A stretch of DNA of 64,000 bases from Lysobacterales bacterium. GTDB taxonomy: Bacteria > Pseudomonadota > Gammaproteobacteria > Xanthomonadales > Marinicellaceae. Each line of letters opens with the position of its first letter. The stretch's first letter is position 1. Below the pieces are notes generated by a model, which ran no database searches, was not told where the DNA came from, and saw only the letters and a list, made by a program, of their open reading frames with translations. Both the position numbers and the translations under genes were made by a program. The DNA lies in NCBI GenBank assembly GCA_027067055.1, contig JAMOMK010000071.1, forward strand, positions 1 through 64,000, read 5' to 3'. Below, piece after piece: positions 52,689 to 60,825 of this stretch.

Positions 52689-53923
52689 GTTCTGCCTACT
52701 TGAGTCAAAGGTAATTGTATTTGCAATTGGGTGCCTTTTTTATCGGTTTTGAGTATTTCTATAGTTCCTAAAAATCGTTCGATGGTAGTCTTGGCCAAGA
52801 ATAAACCTAAGCCCATGCCAAACTCTTTTTCTGAGGTGGCTTTGCTGCCAAATCCGCGACTTAAACCTTCGCCATTATCGGTAATTAACAGTGTTACTTT
52901 TTGCTCTTTAACTTCTGTACTTATAATCACTTCACTCGCTTGTGACTCCAGTGCATTGTTGATGATATTAACCAACGCTTGCACCAATGTTTTATCAATA
53001 TGTAAGCTGTCATCGTTTTTATGGTTGGTGTTTAGTTGTATTTTTTGTGAGTCGGGATCAATTAAGCGTGATTGTACTCGCCCCAAAAACTCATTAACAG
53101 TCACCACCAAACCGTTAACTGCCTGGGTTGTACCAGTAGAGGCCGTGATTTGTGTCAGAGATTCTTTACACCTGTAAATTTGTGATTCCATAATGTTGAG
53201 CATTTTATGGTGCTTCTCTATGGAGTCATCTCCCAATAGCTCTTTGATGATTATGTTGATGGTGGCAAGTGGCGTACCTAGCTCATGAGCCGACCCTGTT
53301 GCAAGCGTTGCCAGTGCTAAAATCTTTTCATTTTCAGCTTGTTTGGCACTGGCTTGCAGTAACAAGTTTTCTTTGCGTCGAATATTCTTCATTAAACCAC
53401 TAATAACCCATGAAATCAAAACTGACAAGACGATAAAACCAAGCCACATACCAACCAAGTGCTGTCCAAAACTAGTGGAATGATCCATGTTGTGGTTCAT
53501 GCCTGCCATATCTTCCATTGACATAGCAACAGGTTTGAAAAATTTAATTAATAGGGTGTAAGAGAGAATGGAATAACCGGTAATTATCCAAGTGTATTTT
53601 TGTGCCAAAACAGTGGCGGAGAATATTATGGGGACAATGAGAAACCACGTAAATGGATTGCTTGCACCGCCCGTTAAATAGAAAAAGAAAGACAGTTCGG
53701 TCACATCAATAAGTAAGTTAATAAAAATCTGTCTATCGGTAAAATCAGATCGAAACATCCATGAAAACACGTTCATGGCGAAATAAAACCCTGTTAAAAC
53801 CAAAACTTTTGATGGGTAATCAATATTCCAAATTGTACTAGCCATCACCCACAAAAGGACTTGTCCGAGAATCAAAAAATTTCTAAGCCAGAAGAAGGTG
53901 TTTTGTTGTGAATTTTTTTGCAT
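52685..53923 (-). CDS. regB: RegB/PrrB-type redox sensor histidine kinase
   Basis: A 412-residue kinase with six membrane helices. The quinone-binding GGASNPF (85-91) and the H-box SAHELGTPLATI (His213) are those of RegB. Cys252 (IYRCKESL) is at the place of the redox-sensing cysteine. The ATP domain has NIINNALES and GMGLGLFLAKTTIE. A methionine/histidine-rich segment lies in an outer loop between helices five and six (134-155, AMSMEDMAGMNHNMDH), a possible copper ligand set. It is the first gene of the regB-regA-apbE operon. Confidence 0.92.
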   Translation of the reverse strand: MQKNSQQNTFFWLRNFLILGQVLLWVMASTIWNIDYPSKVLVLTGFYFAMNVFSWMFRSDFTDRQIFINLLIDVTELSFFFYLTGGASNPFTWFLIVPIIFSATVLAQKYTWIITGYSILSYTLLIKFFKPVAMSMEDMAGMNHNMDHSTSFGQHLVGMWLGFIVLSVLISWVISGLMKNIRRKENLLLQASAKQAENEKILALATLATGSAHELGTPLATINIIIKELLGDDSIEKHHKMLNIMESQIYRCKESLTQITASTGTTQAVNGLVVTVNEFLGRVQSRLIDPDSQKIQLNTNHKNDDSLHIDKTLVQALVNIINNALESQASEVIISTEVKEQKVTLLITDNGEGLSRGFGSKATSEKEFGMGLGLFLAKTTIERFLGTIEILKTDKKGTQLQIQLPLTQVGRT

Positions 53924-53964
53924 GATGCCTATTTTAAACCATTTAGCATCCGTGGTGTTATTAG

Positions 53965-53981
53965 TGCGACAATTTGTCGCA
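53965..53981. promoter_or_regulatory. 17-bp palindrome, RegA/RegR-box-like
   Basis: TGCGACAATTTGTCGCA is a perfect palindrome with a single central base. The inner 15 bases match the RegR box consensus that I recall (GNGRCRTTNNGNCGC) at all but one position. It lies 42 bp upstream of regB and 83 bp upstream of the TonB receptor gene. It could mediate autoregulation and control of the receptor. Confidence 0.6.
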
Positions 53982-54063
53982 TTTACTTAACTCATGTAAG
54001 ACATTATAGTGTTCGCAAATTAATAACATAAAAGAGTTTTACAATACTCTATACAAAAACAAT

Positions 54064-56127
54064 ATGAAAAAAAACAAACTAGCTTTAAGTATCTTGTCCG
54101 CTTTAACTATAAATCAAGCTGTTTTAGCTGATGATAGAGATGTTGAAAAACTCGATAATGTTGAGGTTGTAGAACAACAACAAAGTCGTGAAATGACTGT
54201 ACAACTTTTACCAGAAAAAGCACAAAGTATTATTGATACTCCTGATGTTTTGAAAAAAATGGCAGGTGCAAATGTTAATCGTAATGGTCCATTAACAGGC
54301 TTGGCACAATATAGAGGTCTCTCTGGTGCTCGCGTTAATGTGCAAATCAATGGTTCAAATATGCAAGAGTCTTGTTCTAACTCGATGGATGCTGCCATGA
54401 GTCATGTGCCAGCAAGCATGGTGGATGCTGTTATTCTAAAGCGTGGTATTGCTCCTGTGAGTACAGGTATCGAAACTATCGGTGGCAGTATTTTTGTTAT
54501 TCCAAAAAATATCAAAGGCACTTCCGAGGAGTTTGAGTTTGGTGGCGAGGCATCTTTAGGCTTTACATCCGTAAACTCAGGCAAAAAAGCGTCTGTTTTG
54601 TTGTCTGCACAATCAGCAGTTCATAGCTTTTACTTTGGTGCAGAATCTGAAAATGGCGATAGTTTTGACTTTAAAAATGGTACAAATTTCAACACTGAGT
54701 ATGATAGAGATTTTTATCTTTTAGGTTATAATTACGTAGGCGAAAAACAAACCTTTGCATTTAAGTATAACTATAATGATACTGGCAAGACAGGCACGCC
54801 ATCATTGCCTATGGATATTGTTTATGCCGAAGGTGGCATGGCAAATATTGAACACACCTACCGTTTTGCAGATGATTGGAAATTAACATCTGAATTTTCT
54901 CACCAAAATACTGACCATTTAATGAGTAATTACTTATTTAGAAACGCACAAGGCCGCAGAGACTCACTAACACAAGTCAACAGCAATTCATTTGCCTTTG
55001 TTTTAGATACAATGATTTCTATGGGTCAGCTTTCTTTTGGACTAGAAGGTGATGCCACTAGCCACCAAGCAGACATCACTAGCCCTGATAATGCTATGCT
55101 TCATATTTCTAATTTTGACACCCGAAAAGACCGCAATAGCTTTTTTGCCGAGCTACAATCAAACTTAAGTGATAATTTGAATTTATCCAGCGGTATTCGT
55201 TATACCCAAGTTGATATGGATGCAGCAGATGTTTCCACAACAATGGCAATGATGGATACGCCAATGGGTCAAATGCACCGCATGTCGCGCAATAGCTTTA
55301 ATGCATCAAATAGAAACATTACTGACAACAATGTTGATTTGTCTTTTAACTTAACCCAAAAACTAAACGACAGCTTATCATTTGAGTACGGCTTAGGTTA
55401 TAAAACACGCTCACCAAGCTATCAAGAGCGTTACTTATGGTTGCCACTTGAGGCAACTGCAGGCATGGCAGATGGTTTTAAGTATTTAGGTAATTTAGAC
55501 TTAAAACCAGAAAAAGCAACTCAATTTGAATTTGGCATGGTTTATGAAAGTGAAGGGTTGCGTTTTGCCCCGCATGTTTTTTATCATCAAGTCGACGACT
55601 ATATCCAAGGTACGCCAACACCAAACCCAAAAGTGCTAAAATTCAATAATGTTGATGCCAAGTTATATGGTGCGGATTTAGAGTTTAGTTATCAAATAAC
55701 CGACAACATGGCTATCAACAATGTTACTAGCTATGTTAAAGGTGAGCGTCGCGATATTGACGACAGCCTTTACCGCATAGCTCCACTCAACACACGTTTT
55801 GAATTGACTTATGGCATGAGTAACTGGAACTTCAGTGGTGAGCTAGTTGCTTATCAAGCGCAAGATGATGTCTCTGTAACCAACCAGGAGCAAGCCACTC
55901 CTGGTTATGGTATCACCAACTTAGCAGGAACCTATAGCTTTAATGACAAAGCCAATATAGCCTTTGGCGTTAATAATATTTTTGACAAGAAATACTACAA
56001 CCACCTTAATGGTTATAATCGTAATAACCTCAATGCTGATGTCGGGTTTGATCCAACAAACCCACGCGCATACCGCCTCCCAGGCGAAGGCGTAAACCTT
56101 TACGCAACATTATACTTACACTGGTAA
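54064..56127 (+). CDS. TonB-dependent outer-membrane receptor, methionine-rich
   Basis: A 687-residue receptor. Signal peptide to about residue 22 (AVLADD), a TonB-box-like DNVEVVEQ, a plug domain (ILKRGIAPVSTGIETIGGSIFV) and a C-terminal 22-strand barrel ending in LYLHW, with aromatic terminus. Methionine-rich stretches (MAMMDTPMGQMHRMSRN about 400-416) resemble copper-transport receptors of the OprC/NosA type. It is divergent from the regBA-apbE operon. Copper as ligand is inference; iron-siderophore or other cargo is possible. Confidence 0.85.
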   Translation: MKKNKLALSILSALTINQAVLADDRDVEKLDNVEVVEQQQSREMTVQLLPEKAQSIIDTPDVLKKMAGANVNRNGPLTGLAQYRGLSGARVNVQINGSNMQESCSNSMDAAMSHVPASMVDAVILKRGIAPVSTGIETIGGSIFVIPKNIKGTSEEFEFGGEASLGFTSVNSGKKASVLLSAQSAVHSFYFGAESENGDSFDFKNGTNFNTEYDRDFYLLGYNYVGEKQTFAFKYNYNDTGKTGTPSLPMDIVYAEGGMANIEHTYRFADDWKLTSEFSHQNTDHLMSNYLFRNAQGRRDSLTQVNSNSFAFVLDTMISMGQLSFGLEGDATSHQADITSPDNAMLHISNFDTRKDRNSFFAELQSNLSDNLNLSSGIRYTQVDMDAADVSTTMAMMDTPMGQMHRMSRNSFNASNRNITDNNVDLSFNLTQKLNDSLSFEYGLGYKTRSPSYQERYLWLPLEATAGMADGFKYLGNLDLKPEKATQFEFGMVYESEGLRFAPHVFYHQVDDYIQGTPTPNPKVLKFNNVDAKLYGADLEFSYQITDNMAINNVTSYVKGERRDIDDSLYRIAPLNTRFELTYGMSNWNFSGELVAYQAQDDVSVTNQEQATPGYGITNLAGTYSFNDKANIAFGVNNIFDKKYYNHLNGYNRNNLNADVGFDPTNPRAYRLPGEGVNLYATLYLHW

Positions 56128-56189
56128 ACCCTCACCTGAGATATGTGCATGACTAAAGACGAATGGGATGGAGATGAACATTGAGCTAG

Positions 56190-56248
56190 TTTTTTCTCTA
56201 AAAATTGAATCTATAGTCATTCTATATTTTGATTTTTAGAGGAAAAAA
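56190..56248 (+). terminator. Hairpin downstream of the TonB receptor gene
   Basis: TTTTTTCTCTAAAAAT (from 56190) can pair with ATTTTTAGAGGAAAAAA (ending near 56248) with one bulge around a 27-base loop. It lies 60 bp after the stop codon. The rest of 56128-56428 is AT-rich and holds nothing else apart from the next hairpin. Confidence 0.35.
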
Positions 56249-56348
56249 TAGCCGATAAAGCTTTATTTTAACTATTATTAATATATAAAATATAGCTAAA
56301 AGGCTACATTCCCATCGTTATTAGTTATGTATATACCTCACCAGTGTA

Positions 56349-56371
56349 AGTGTTTTTATTTTTAAAACACT
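56349..56371. terminator. Hairpin between convergent genes
   Basis: AGTGTTTT (56349-56356) pairs with AAAACACT (56364-56371) around a T-rich loop. It lies between the TonB receptor gene and the unknown minus-strand gene, so it may end transcription from either side. Confidence 0.4.
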
Positions 56372-56428
56372 AACTCAAATACTCCGAAGTCCCTCAAGGA
56401 AGAGGGCAAATTTGAGGCTTAACAATCA

Positions 56429-57355
56429 CTACAATCCAAACTCTAATAAAGACATCATTTCATAAGCAAGCTCGAAGTCGTCTTCGTCCACAACCTCTGC
56501 AAAGAACTCTTCGAAACTCTCTTCTCTGTCTTCTGTGTGTAAATCACTAATCGTATAGAAAACCAATAAAGTTTTTTTGTACTCTTGAAAAATTGAACCC
56601 AAGTAGTGACTTTGTGCTATTTCTCGCAAATTCTCAAACATCTTATTTTTGAAAAGTATTATCGCTGGGTGGTTGCTTTTTTGAACATCCAACTCTACTA
56701 CTCCTTGAATATATTCTAAGTATTCTTGTTTATCATCTTCTACCAGTATGTCCGTAAGTAAGTCGTGTGTTTTAGCTAAAAAAACAATAGGGACAAATAA
56801 ATCAACATAAATTCGTGCTAATTCGGCAAATCCATGCTTTTTTAATGCCGTTTTTGCTAAGCAATGTATGGTTTTTAATGCTTCTGCATCTAATATCGGC
56901 TCTTCTATCCATAAGTTAATTTCCTCTTCTTCCTCTTCGAAGGTTTTAACTGGTGTTTCTTTGCCATCTTCATAAACCTTTCCATTAGAGTAGGTGACTA
57001 TTACTGGTATATGTCCATAGTCCTCATCATGTGTAACCTCTGCAGAAACTTTATCACAGTAGTTTCCAAGAAAACCTACCAACGCAACAGTAAACTCTGG
57101 TCCAAGTCCACCTGTTGTAATTTCTAGGGTCATTTCTTTTCCCTTTATAATTGGACAGTCTTTTATGTATTCAATGTAGTTTCCATAATATTGGTTAGAA
57201 AAAATTTGTTGATACTTTTCTTGCGCTTTATCCAACCCTTTTAATACCTTAGTAACAGAGCTTAGCTCTCCTTTTATTAAACACTCTATAAAGTCATTAA
57301 TTGTTTTTTTATTTTTACTTTGTGCCTTTATTTTTAAATTTATACCATATTCCAC
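56429..57355 (-). CDS. Unknown acidic soluble protein
   Basis: A 308-residue protein with no signal peptide and no membrane segment. Middle part: KTFEEEEEEINLWIEEPIL, and long helices (KTIHCLAKTALKKHGFAELARIYVDL). An earlier segment TTGGLGPEFTVALVGFLGNYCDKVSAEVTHDEDYG is beta-like. The composition is strongly acidic near the C-terminus (EDREESFEEFFAEVVDEDDFELAYE). I do not recognise a family. It stands alone on the minus strand, 62 bp upstream of the VOC gene. Confidence 0.6.
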   Translation of the reverse strand: MEYGINLKIKAQSKNKKTINDFIECLIKGELSSVTKVLKGLDKAQEKYQQIFSNQYYGNYIEYIKDCPIIKGKEMTLEITTGGLGPEFTVALVGFLGNYCDKVSAEVTHDEDYGHIPVIVTYSNGKVYEDGKETPVKTFEEEEEEINLWIEEPILDAEALKTIHCLAKTALKKHGFAELARIYVDLFVPIVFLAKTHDLLTDILVEDDKQEYLEYIQGVVELDVQKSNHPAIILFKNKMFENLREIAQSHYLGSIFQEYKKTLLVFYTISDLHTEDREESFEEFFAEVVDEDDFELAYEMMSLLEFGL

Positions 57356-57417
57356 GTCTTGTTTCCTGTTTAGTCAATAAGTGTGAGCTAAAGCACACAC
57401 ACCAGATTATAAGAAAA

Positions 57418-57792
57418 TCATTCTTGCATACTATAAAATGCCATTTTATTACCATCTGGATCGCGGACGTAACCAAAGTAGAACTGTCCATCGCCACGAA
57501 CACCGGGTTCACCTTCGTCAGTTGCACCGAGTGATAAAGCTTTGGCATGAAGTTTTTTGATGGTTGCTAAGCCATCAACGACTATCGCTGGCATGGTGCC
57601 ATTGCCTGCCGTGGCGGTTTCACCATCATGTGGAGTCACCACTGAAAACATGGCATCGCCTGGGGTTTTTCCCCATAAAATTATATGGTCATCTGCCATT
57701 ATGCGTCCTGCGCCAATGATACTAAAGAGTTCATCGTAATATTTTCCTGATTTTTCAATATCATTTGTGCCTATGGTTATGTAGCCTATCAT
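57418..57792 (-). CDS. VOC-superfamily (glyoxalase-like) protein
   Basis: A 124-residue single-domain protein. GYITIGTNDIEKSGKYYDELFSIIGAGRI and GQFYFGYVRDPDGNKMAFYSMQE are the two beta-alpha-beta-beta-beta halves of the vicinal-oxygen-chelate fold, with the conserved DPDGN. The metal-binding His/Glu set is only partly visible. Activity is not predictable; such proteins include glyoxalases, dioxygenases and drug-binding proteins. Confidence 0.8.
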   Translation of the reverse strand: MIGYITIGTNDIEKSGKYYDELFSIIGAGRIMADDHIILWGKTPGDAMFSVVTPHDGETATAGNGTMPAIVVDGLATIKKLHAKALSLGATDEGEPGVRGDGQFYFGYVRDPDGNKMAFYSMQE

Positions 57793-57855
57793 GCTGGTAT
57801 CTCATTTAATAAAACTTAATTATACGATATATTCAAAATAAATTCACGTTAGTTG

Positions 57856-57914
57856 TTGAGAATCATTCTCAAATAGAATAATATGCGACTTTAATCTTAA
57901 CAAGAATCATTCTC
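57856..57914 (+). promoter_or_regulatory. Two Fur-box-like palindromes
   Basis: TTGAGAATCATTCTCAA (57856-57872) is a perfect 17-bp palindrome of the GATAATGATAATCATTATC type. A second, AAGAATCATTCTC (57902-57914), ends at the porin start codon. Fur binding here would repress the porin-FMN-binding-PepSY operon when iron is ample. The neighbouring VOC gene shares the gap and might be affected. Confidence 0.7.
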
Positions 57915-59105
57915 ATGTGCATAAAAAGACTTATTCAATTACTTTTGTTTATAACACCCTTTTCTTTGGCCGCACAAGACACACCAAGTCTTGAACAAAT
58001 GTGGCAATTAATACAGCAACAGCAAGCGACTATTGAAAAACTACAAGCTCAAATACAGGGCAATTCACAAGTCGTTGAACAACAGTCTCAAGCGATTGAA
58101 ATTATCAGTGATAATATAGATGGATCAACTAACCAGTCTCAATCCAAATATAAGTTTGGTGGTTATGGTGAAGTGCATTACGGTAATACAGATAAGGGTA
58201 ACAGTATCGATGCGCACCGTTTTGTTTTATTTAATGGCTATGATTTTACTGATAAAACACGGTTTTATTCAGAACTCGAGGTAGAACATGCCTTAAGTGG
58301 TGACGGTTTACCAGGGGAGGTGGAATTAGAACAGGCTTTTATTGAACACCGAGTCAATGATAAAACCACTGTCACTACAGGGATTTCTTTGCTGCCGATC
58401 GGTATTATTAACCAAACCCACGAACCAACTACATTTTATGGTGTGGAACGAAACAATGTTGAAAAAAACATTATTCCAACTACTTGGTGGGCTGCAGGGC
58501 TGGGTTTATCTCAACGGCTCAATGAAATGTTTGCTTACGATATTTTTATTAGTGAAGGATTAAATGTAGCGCTTGCGGGTTCTGATGTGTTTTTAATTCG
58601 CAAAGGACGACAAGGAACAGCCAAGGCAAAGGCAAATAAAGGGGCAATCACCTCTCGGTTGCGGTTTAGTCCAAATAATCATTTGCAAATTAATGCCTCA
58701 ATGATGTATCAACAAGACATAACTCAAGGAGTTTTAGGCGTTGATGCCACCTTATTTGAAACCAATGTTCATTACAACATCAATAATTTTAGCCTAAAAG
58801 CTTTATACGCTCGATGGGGTTTAAATAAAAAAGTAAGGGCAATTGCTGCTGGCCGTGAGCAACAATCGGGTTTTTATCTTGAGCCTTCTTATCGTTTTGG
58901 CAGTAATAACCAATACGGTGTTTTCAGCCGTTATTCTCAGTGGGATAATAATGCAGGTGATGACAACAATACCGAAATATCCCAATTTGATTTTGGTTAT
59001 AATTATTGGCTCACGCCGCAAGTGGTTTTTAAAGCCGACTACCAAGACCAATCGGGTGCAAAAGACGATGATGGTTTTCATCTCGGTATGGGGTATTCAT
59101 TCTAA
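57915..59105 (+). CDS. Outer-membrane porin-like protein with coiled-coil N-terminus
   Basis: A 396-residue exported protein (signal peptide to about 20, LAAQ). Residues about 24-65 form a heptad-like coiled coil (EQMWQLIQQQQATIEKLQAQIQ), then a 16-strand-like beta-barrel with GGYGEVHYGN, ELEVEHALSGDG and a terminal aromatic F (GMGYSF). This is the layout of phosphate-selective/OprP-like porins and relatives. The Fur boxes suggest an iron-related role. It shares its stop with the start of the FMN-binding protein gene. Confidence 0.75.
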   Translation: MCIKRLIQLLLFITPFSLAAQDTPSLEQMWQLIQQQQATIEKLQAQIQGNSQVVEQQSQAIEIISDNIDGSTNQSQSKYKFGGYGEVHYGNTDKGNSIDAHRFVLFNGYDFTDKTRFYSELEVEHALSGDGLPGEVELEQAFIEHRVNDKTTVTTGISLLPIGIINQTHEPTTFYGVERNNVEKNIIPTTWWAAGLGLSQRLNEMFAYDIFISEGLNVALAGSDVFLIRKGRQGTAKAKANKGAITSRLRFSPNNHLQINASMMYQQDITQGVLGVDATLFETNVHYNINNFSLKALYARWGLNKKVRAIAAGREQQSGFYLEPSYRFGSNNQYGVFSRYSQWDNNAGDDNNTEISQFDFGYNYWLTPQVVFKADYQDQSGAKDDDGFHLGMGYSF

Positions 59106-59599
59106 TGCGCACCTCTTTTTTAGCTTGGACTCTGCCCATCATTTTCTTTTGCCAGCATGCTCACGCAAATGATATTAAGGATTTTTTATCAAAACAGTTT
59201 ACCCAAATACCTAAAGTGCAACGCATTTGGCTCGATAAAGAAAAACAAAATTATATCAAAACAGCTTTCAACCCAAGCCAAATAAAACTCAGTTACCGTT
59301 ATTGGCAGAAAGACAATAAAACCGTATGGGTTTTGGATGAAGTTGGCAAAGAACGAAATATTACAACGGGGATTATTATTACAGACCACACAATTAAATC
59401 TGTTGAAGTCATTGCTTATCGTGAATCGCGAGGAGGACAAGTGCAATCCAGTCGATTTATCAGCCAATATTCAGATAAAACCAGAAACAGTAACCACCTT
59501 GCTAAAGAAATTGACAGCATCAGCGGCGCAACCTTATCGGTTAATGCCCTTAACAAACAAGTCTCTTTAGCTTTGTATTTAAACTCCTTAATTCCATGA
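59105..59599 (+). CDS. Periplasmic FMN-binding domain protein
   Basis: A 164-residue exported protein (signal peptide ends AHAND). The C-terminal FMN-binding domain has VIAYRESRGGQVQSSRFISQYS and DSISGATLSVNALNKQVSLAL. SGAT is the motif whose threonine receives FMN covalently from ApbE. This makes it a likely substrate of the apbE product encoded at 51125. Position between porin and PepSY genes suggests electron transfer across the inner membrane to the periplasm, probably for ferric reduction. Confidence 0.8.
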   Translation: MRTSFLAWTLPIIFFCQHAHANDIKDFLSKQFTQIPKVQRIWLDKEKQNYIKTAFNPSQIKLSYRYWQKDNKTVWVLDEVGKERNITTGIIITDHTIKSVEVIAYRESRGGQVQSSRFISQYSDKTRNSNHLAKEIDSISGATLSVNALNKQVSLALYLNSLIP

Positions 59600-60204
59600 A
59601 AATAAAAAGACTATTACGAAAAGCCCACCGTCACATCGGTTTTTTTGCTGCTTTGTGGTTGTTGCTTTTAGCCAGCACAGGTTTACTGTTGCAGCACCGC
59701 TCTGATTGGCATCTGGATAAATCCTTTATTACAAATCAAACATTATTAAAACTTTATGGCGTTGGGCAACACGTGATTGCTCTTAAAACAGGTAACGGCT
59801 TTTTAATTCAAATCGATAAAGAGTTATTGATAAACCAGCAGAAAACTCTCTTTCCCGAACCCATTCAAAAGGTCGCTTTTAGAGAACACAAATGGATTGT
59901 TGAAACGCGCTTAGGGCAGACATGGTTTAATCAACAAGGAGAAATTATTCAATACTTTGATGAACTTGAGCCTTCACCTTTACAAGCAAAAGAAATAAGA
60001 TGGTTGACTCCCTCTCAAGATAAAAACCTAATAGCCCAAGCCATTAAAGAAGTTAGCACCTCATATTTGTCTGTTTCTCAGGTGGTTTTTGATATTCATG
60101 CAGGAATAACCTCACCATCAATCCTTAATGATTTGGCGGCTGTTGCACTCATCTTTTTGTCTTTGTCTGGGCTGGTTATTTATTTTCGTCGAAAAGGTGG
60201 TTAA
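59596..60204 (+). CDS. PepSY-associated transmembrane protein
   Basis: A 202-residue inner-membrane protein with the N-terminal helix of PepSY-TM proteins (KAHRHIGFFAALWLLLLASTGLLLQHRSDWHLD), a periplasmic middle region and a C-terminal helix followed by basic RRKGG. Conserved His residues in helix one are candidate haem ligands. It overlaps the FMN-binding protein gene by four bases. Fur control and neighbours suggest a small ferric-reductase-like electron-transfer module. Confidence 0.75.
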   Translation: MKIKRLLRKAHRHIGFFAALWLLLLASTGLLLQHRSDWHLDKSFITNQTLLKLYGVGQHVIALKTGNGFLIQIDKELLINQQKTLFPEPIQKVAFREHKWIVETRLGQTWFNQQGEIIQYFDELEPSPLQAKEIRWLTPSQDKNLIAQAIKEVSTSYLSVSQVVFDIHAGITSPSILNDLAAVALIFLSLSGLVIYFRRKGG

Positions 60205-60446
60205 GTTTTTACTTTGTTTTTTCTCTCACAAAGGTGCGGCAATCGCAACGAGTTGATAATATTGCATTAAAACAATTTAAAATTCGTTACTTAAATAGGT
60301 TTTATTCATAATAAATCATGAGTTTGGGCTTAATTTTAATATTAATAGTCTTTATTTTGATACCTTCTTTTTTTTGTTTTATCTAGAATAAGAGATGTTG
60401 ATTATTTTTAATCAATATTACTATAATTTAAACTTCGGAGAATTTT

Positions 60447-60662
60447 ATGAAATTAAAAACATTTATTATTTCAACAGCTTTATTTTTTAGCATTAATGTT
60501 TATGCAAGCTGTGGTAGTGCCCAAAACTCATATTTAAGCGCATTATCAAATTTAACTAGCGTGCTTTCAAACCCAAACAGTACAAGTGCTCAAGTAAACA
60601 TGGCTCAAAGCAATGCTTATGCAGCTCAAGTCAATGTTGAGTTACAATGCCACCAGTTTTAA
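60447..60662 (+). CDS. Small exported protein
   Basis: A 71-residue protein with a signal peptide (cleavage after YAS, about residue 21) and GGAG eight bases before the ATG. The mature 50 residues are Ser/Asn/Ala-rich with two cysteines (CGSAQNSY and QCHQF) that could close a disulfide. No family recognised. The gap 60205-60446 before it is AT-rich and shows nothing else. Confidence 0.6.
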   Translation: MKLKTFIISTALFFSINVYASCGSAQNSYLSALSNLTSVLSNPNSTSAQVNMAQSNAYAAQVNVELQCHQF

Positions 60663-60674
60663 AAACTTGCATAT

Positions 60675-60702
60675 CAATACCTCGTAGTTTACTGCGGGGT
60701 AT
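60675..60702. repeat. REP-like palindrome
   Basis: AATACCTCG (60675-60683) pairs with CGGGGTATT (60694-60702) with one wobble. Its form, ending in GCGGGGTAT, resembles REP palindromes associated with REP-type transposases; only one copy is in the window. It lies between the small exported-protein gene and mnmE and may act as a terminator. Confidence 0.45.
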
Positions 60703-60825
60703 TCCCCCCTACATCTTCCTGTCCACACTCCCCCCACCAAGGTTCTTTCTTTAATTTTGGAATGTAATGGTCTAATAAACTCGGAGACAGTTTTGGCCTT
60801 ATAATAAGCAAAAAGTTTTATAGTA

